A DNA stretch of 64,000 nucleotides from Desulfoplanes formicivorans. GTDB taxonomy: Bacteria; Desulfobacterota; Desulfovibrionia; Desulfovibrionales; Desulfomicrobiaceae. Positions within the stretch are counted from its first letter, which is position 1; each line of letters opens with the position of its first letter. Below, piece after piece: positions 60,813-64,000 of the stretch. Below the pieces are notes generated by a model. It was not told where the DNA came from and searched no databases. It worked only from the letters and a program-made list of their open reading frames with translations. The stretch lies in assembly GCF_001748225.1 (NCBI RefSeq), contig NZ_BDFE01000017.1, forward strand, positions 248,001 through 312,000, in the 5' to 3' direction. The translations under genes were made by a program, and so were the position numbers.

Positions 60813-61583
60813 ATGACGTACAAGGAAATGCAGGAAATGCTGATGAAGGAATTGCGGCTGTACCATTATCCCATAGCCGTCAAATTTTTCTTTGACCAGG
60901 AAGCAGTGGACGCGTTCAAGAGCAAGGCGGACTACGTAACTCCGGTCAAGCCCACCACCTTCTGCCAGTGGGAAATCGCTGCCCGAATGAAGGGACAGAT
61001 CGTTTTCGGAACTATGGACAATCAGGGATGTTCCAATGCCCGGTACAACTTTGGCTGGAAAGAATTCGACGATGCCGAAATCAAAAGTCACGCCAAATAC
61101 ACCAAAGACCTGGATCAGGCTGCCCGGTTTGTCCAGTCCAAGACGTGCCTTCCCAAGGGATTGCTGGGGATCGTTGTAGCACCCCTCGGATCCATCGACG
61201 GATTGTTCGATCCCGATACCGTCCATTTCTACTGCGACAACATGCAGGCCTACCATCTTGCCGTGGACTACATGGCCGCCACAGACACCCACCCCCTGCG
61301 GCCGACCATCACCATGAACTCCTCGGCCTGCGGCGGCAACGTGACCAGCTACATCCACAAGGAATTCAACATGCTCCCTGCCTGTTCGGGCAGTTACAAC
61401 GCAGGCAAGACCGAACGCGGCGAAATCAACGTGATCATTCCCGGCGAACAGTTTCCCGCCGTCATGGACCGGTTGAAGGAGCGCATTGAAAAGACCAGCG
61501 CCTCCATCACCAAACCGGGTGATGGCTTCCCCGGACAGGACATCTGCAAGAATTGTCCGCTCATCGTCTTCAAAAAAGCGTAA
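60813..61583 (+). CDS. DUF169-family protein
   Basis: A 256-residue soluble protein from ATG 60813 (GAGGTG upstream); the open frame to 60705 is not needed. ELRLYHYPIAVKFFFDQ, FCQWEIAARMKGQIV and NQGCSNARYNFG are typical of DUF169, as is the end GQDICKNCPLIVF. Ten cysteines, including ACGGN and the pair in CKNC, could bind metal or a cofactor. DUF169 function is unknown, but these genes recur in sulfate reducers and other anaerobes, often near sulfur or metal genes. It lies 62 bases upstream of the TauE gene. Confidence 0.87.
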   Translation: MTYKEMQEMLMKELRLYHYPIAVKFFFDQEAVDAFKSKADYVTPVKPTTFCQWEIAARMKGQIVFGTMDNQGCSNARYNFGWKEFDDAEIKSHAKYTKDLDQAARFVQSKTCLPKGLLGIVVAPLGSIDGLFDPDTVHFYCDNMQAYHLAVDYMAATDTHPLRPTITMNSSACGGNVTSYIHKEFNMLPACSGSYNAGKTERGEINVIIPGEQFPAVMDRLKERIEKTSASITKPGDGFPGQDICKNCPLIVFKKA

Positions 61584-61645
61584 ACAAAGTTCTGTTTCAT
61601 GACAAGAACCCAGAAACCATGAACAAAATATTGCGAGGAGAAATC

Positions 61646-62803
61646 ATGCCAACCATCAGAAAACACTGCATCATTCTCGGACTGGCCCTTGTGGCCGTTG
61701 CCATCTGGCTTGATCCGGTCTGGGCCGACCGTCTGCAGGAGGCCATCAATGCCACACCCAAGGGAACGGGTGCCGGTCAGATCAATCCAGCTGCTCCGGC
61801 CGGATTCCTGGGCATCCCCGGAGCTCCGGACATCAACCTCATCGTGGCCTTTTTCTGGGCCATTTGGGTGGGTTGGATCTTTTCCACCGTGGGCGCCTTT
61901 GGTGGCATCATGGCAGGTGTTGGTCACATCACCATCTTTGGCCTGAGCAATTTTGCCTCCGGGTTCAAGAAAACCTCCCCGGTTCTGAACAAGCTGGTCA
62001 CCGACTCCATCCGGGTGTCCAACCAGTGGCTTGTGGGCACCTCCGCAGCTTCTTCCTCTTTCAACTATTATAAAATGGGCAGGCTGGTTCTTCCCCTGGC
62101 CCTGTGTCTGGCTGCCGGTTCCATTGCCGGTTCCTATCTGGTGCCCTGGCTGACAGCCGGCAAGATCTCTCTCAAGTCGTACATCGGCTATTTCGGCCTG
62201 TTCGTCCTTTTCCTGGGCTGCTACCTGTTCTATGAAACCACACCCAAGGGTCAGGCCGGCAAGAAAAAGGCCCGTGCCGCTGCCAAGGCCTTTGAAGAGG
62301 CCAACATGGGCAAAAACCGCGGCCAGGCATCCACTCAGGATCAGGGCGTCAAGGTGCTCAACTTTGCCCTGACCAAATGTTCCTTCACCTTCTACGGGGT
62401 GGAATTCTCCTTCAACCCCCTGGTTCCCGTATGCGGTGGCTTTGTCATCGCGGCTCTGGCCTCCTTCCTCGGTGTTGGTGGCGGCTTTCTCCTGGTGCCC
62501 TTCCTGACCAGCGTGGCCGGCCTGCCCATGTACCTGGTTGCCGGAACCTCGGCCTTTGCCGTGCTCGTGGGCATGACCACCTCCATCTTCACCTACATGG
62601 TGGTCAAGGACACCCCGGTTTTCTGGCCCCTCATCGGTATCGAGCTCCTCGGCGTTCTGGTGGGTTCCTTCATTGGCCCCCGGACCTCCAAGTACATCCC
62701 TGATGTCTGGCTGAAGCGGCTCTTTGTTGTCCTGGCCCTGTACGTGGGTATCAGATACACGTCCAAGGGATTCCTGGGATTCAGCCTGCTGCCTCCGTTC
62801 TAA
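61646..62803 (+). CDS. TauE/SafE-family membrane transporter (sulfite/sulfonate exporter type)
   Basis: A 385-residue protein with GCGAGGAG before ATG 61646. A signal-like helix at residues 8-28 is followed by about eight helices in two halves. ILVVAFF-type text at INLIVAFFWAIWVGWIFSTV, GAFGGIMAGVGHITIFGL, SFLGVGGGFLLVPFLTSVAG and GTSAFAVLVGMTTSIFTYMV are the two TauE glycine repeats. A cytoplasmic loop of about 60 basic residues separates the halves. Family members export sulfite or sulfonates or take up related anions. With DUF169 and the HcpR-like site, a role in sulfur-anion handling is likely. Confidence 0.88.
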   Translation: MPTIRKHCIILGLALVAVAIWLDPVWADRLQEAINATPKGTGAGQINPAAPAGFLGIPGAPDINLIVAFFWAIWVGWIFSTVGAFGGIMAGVGHITIFGLSNFASGFKKTSPVLNKLVTDSIRVSNQWLVGTSAASSSFNYYKMGRLVLPLALCLAAGSIAGSYLVPWLTAGKISLKSYIGYFGLFVLFLGCYLFYETTPKGQAGKKKARAAAKAFEEANMGKNRGQASTQDQGVKVLNFALTKCSFTFYGVEFSFNPLVPVCGGFVIAALASFLGVGGGFLLVPFLTSVAGLPMYLVAGTSAFAVLVGMTTSIFTYMVVKDTPVFWPLIGIELLGVLVGSFIGPRTSKYIPDVWLKRLFVVLALYVGIRYTSKGFLGFSLLPPF

Positions 62804-62832
62804 CTCTGGGACGGTTTGACCACCTGATGCAT

Positions 62833-62875
62833 ACGGCCCGGTTCACCGCCACGGAGATCCGGGCCGTTTTGTTTT
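62833..62875 (+). terminator. Terminator of the DUF169-TauE operon
   Basis: A 9-bp stem (62833-62841 with 62859-62867, ACGGCCCGG) with a 17-base loop runs into TTTTGTTTTG, 30 bases after the TauE stop. Confidence 0.85.
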
Positions 62876-62942
62876 GACCTGAGGCGCAGGAAGATTTACA
62901 TACCACTAAAAACACCCTTATCCCGGATTTGTATACACCACC

Positions 62943-63512
62943 ATGACCTGGACTCTCATTCTTTCCTTTCTTGATCCCGTGCTCATCGCACCCTACCGGC
63001 TCCTTTCCCCCTACCCGGATCTGGCCTTCTGGTTCGGCACCCTGGTTTTGGCCCTGGTCTGCATTGTCCTTGGCGAGGCAAGCATGGCCCTGGTCTATCT
63101 GGTCAACAGAGGGTATTACGCACGGCTGAACAGGGAAATGATCCGGATGCACAACATCTCGGTGGACGCCATCAGGCAAAAAAACAAATCCGTCTACAAA
63201 TCTGCCAATTCCTGGGCCAACGAATATTTCGGCAAGGTCTTTTTTGCCCAGGCAGCCCTGTTTGCCGTATCCCTGTGGCCCCTGCCCTTTGCTCTGGGCT
63301 GGATGCAGCAGCGCTTTGCAGGCATTGCCATTGCCACGGTTCCGGGCATCGACTGGGAGCTGGAATACCCCTTTGCCCTTATCGGAGGCTACATAGTGCT
63401 GCGGTTTTTGTTTTCGCGCATCAAACACAGGCTGCCCCTTTTTGACCGCATAGAGGCCATGCACAAGGAGGATGCCCAGCTCTCCGGCGAACTGGCCTCG
63501 TGGAATGAGTAG
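62943..63512 (+). CDS. Hypothetical membrane protein, 189 aa
   Basis: Hydrophobic segments near residues 5-20, 27-52, 98-122 and 140-156 alternate with a basic cytoplasmic-type loop (RGYYARLNREMIRMHNISVD, AIRQKNKSVYKSANSWANEY). The overall pattern of a first helix, a conserved Arg/Asn-rich loop and later helices recalls the DUF106/EMC3-like insertase group, but no match is certain. No Shine-Dalgarno sequence stands out before ATG 62943. It is flanked by the TauE terminator and the truncated binding-protein gene. Confidence 0.7.
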   Translation: MTWTLILSFLDPVLIAPYRLLSPYPDLAFWFGTLVLALVCIVLGEASMALVYLVNRGYYARLNREMIRMHNISVDAIRQKNKSVYKSANSWANEYFGKVFFAQAALFAVSLWPLPFALGWMQQRFAGIAIATVPGIDWELEYPFALIGGYIVLRFLFSRIKHRLPLFDRIEAMHKEDAQLSGELASWNE

Positions 63513-63645
63513 AACTGTTTGCAGATTCTGTGTCAGCTTGCACGTTGTGCACGGATCATTGCAACGTTCACGCACGGAGGAACACCCGTCGGCCTGAGTG
63601 CCACCAGCTGAGACGTCAGGCCCCAAACCGGATCATACAATGCCC

Positions 63646-64000
63646 ATGACCCCTTTCCGATGCCGAACATGTCTGCGCCTTCTCCTGGTGGCCCTGTTGT
63701 CCATCCTGCCCTGGATGAACGGGTGCGACCGGGGAGAAGAAGTCGTTTCCGTGGATATGGGCAAGCGGGAGACCATCCACCAGCCCGGCCAGGATCAGGC
63801 CCTGACCTATGCCTACCTGCCCCAGTACTCCCACACGGTCTCCTATAAACGCCACAATCCCCTTGTCCGCTATCTGGCCCAAAAAACCGGCCTGGCCATA
63901 CGCCAGGTTTTTCCCAACACCTTTGACGAACATCTGGACATGGTTCGGCAAGGCAAGATCGACATTTCCTTTTCCAATCCCATGGTCTACGTGCACCTAG
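63646..64000 (+). CDS. PhnD-like periplasmic binding lipoprotein (5' part)
   Basis: The gene runs off the window after about 118 codons. Residues 1-27 form a lipoprotein signal with lipobox near WMNGC. The mature part (LTYAYLPQYSHTVSYKRHNP, LVRYLAQKTGLAIRQVFPNT, MVRQGKIDISFSNPMVY) has the PhnD/SBP-like layout, in which Tyr-x-Pro and Phe-x-Asn-Pro segments contact a phosphonate or phosphite. Binding lipoproteins of this type also serve as inputs for sensor kinases. A start at 63640 is also possible. Confidence 0.75.
   Translation, partial: MTPFRCRTCLRLLLVALLSILPWMNGCDRGEEVVSVDMGKRETIHQPGQDQALTYAYLPQYSHTVSYKRHNPLVRYLAQKTGLAIRQVFPNTFDEHLDMVRQGKIDISFSNPMVYVHL

Overview
The window reads as chromosomal DNA of a Gram-negative, anaerobic Desulfobacterota-type bacterium, most like the Desulfovibrionales. 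This rests on gene content: a sulfite/sulfonate-exporter-type TauE/SafE protein beside a DUF169 protein, preceded by a perfect HcpR-like palindrome (TTGTGA-N6-TCACAA); an ABC_sub_bind protein paired with a PAS histidine kinase; a two-gene SufC-SufB Fe-S system; and a candidate small selenoprotein. No rRNA, CRISPR array, prophage or plasmid replication gene was seen.

Layout. 1-24.2 kb is GC-rich housekeeping sequence: sensor pair, hydantoinase-like protein, DEAD-box helicase, SLOG-like protein, EamA transporter, cyclophilin, amidohydrolase, lipoprotein, tRNA-Val and two tRNA-Asp, sufCB, cvpA-mazG, a YihY/BrkB protein, a K+ channel, uvrB and a GmhB-type phosphatase. 24.4-42.6 kb is a mosaic surface-polysaccharide island, much of it AT-rich. 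It is bracketed by a 143-bp direct repeat (24421-24563 and 41561-41703, 22 mismatches) that matches the leader and first codons of a UDP-glucuronate decarboxylase gene, and it is cut into modules by three ISL3-like elements or remnants and two IS3-like remnants. 42.7-47.3 kb holds an rmlA relic and a minus-strand run of glycosyltransferases. 47.6-64 kb returns to core-like genes: acyl-CoA ligase with an XRE-cupin regulator, glycogen synthase with a CBM48 protein, GT9, a TsaC-like protein, PncC, an operon of a receiver protein, a PEP-synthase-like protein and a dual-specificity-phosphatase fusion, then DUF169-TauE and a truncated phosphonate-type binding lipoprotein.

The most interesting system is at 35306-39627. 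Four tightly packed genes (ATP-grasp/phosphohistidine kinase, class I glutamine amidotransferase, sugar-type nucleotidyltransferase, APS-kinase-like kinase) match in family and order the Campylobacter jejuni Cj1418-Cj1417-Cj1416-Cj1415 set. That set makes 3'-phospho-cytidine-5'-diphosphoramidate, the activated donor for O-methyl-phosphoramidate capsule modification. Here it is followed by an unrecognised 191-aa protein and a formyltransferase-fold protein, and preceded by a CDP-glycerol-phosphotransferase-like protein. The Campylobacter methyltransferase genes are not seen. I infer a phosphoramidate-modified surface glycan whose last steps differ from Campylobacter.

Just upstream, an ACP, a ketoreductase, a KAS III, a GNAT acyltransferase, two tandem sugar 3,4-ketoisomerases and a frameshifted PLP aminotransferase suggest a dTDP-3-amino-3,6-dideoxyhexose carrying a short hydroxyacyl group such as 3-hydroxybutyryl. 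A second notable item is a 50-codon minus-strand gene at 13124-13276: one membrane helix, an in-frame UGA after Lys-Gly-Gly, 18 further codons and a SECIS-like hairpin, consistent with an unannotated selenoprotein. Several genes in the polysaccharide region (aminotransferase, one glycosyltransferase, rmlA, a transposase) carry frameshifts or stops; single-base indels could be real decay or assembly errors.
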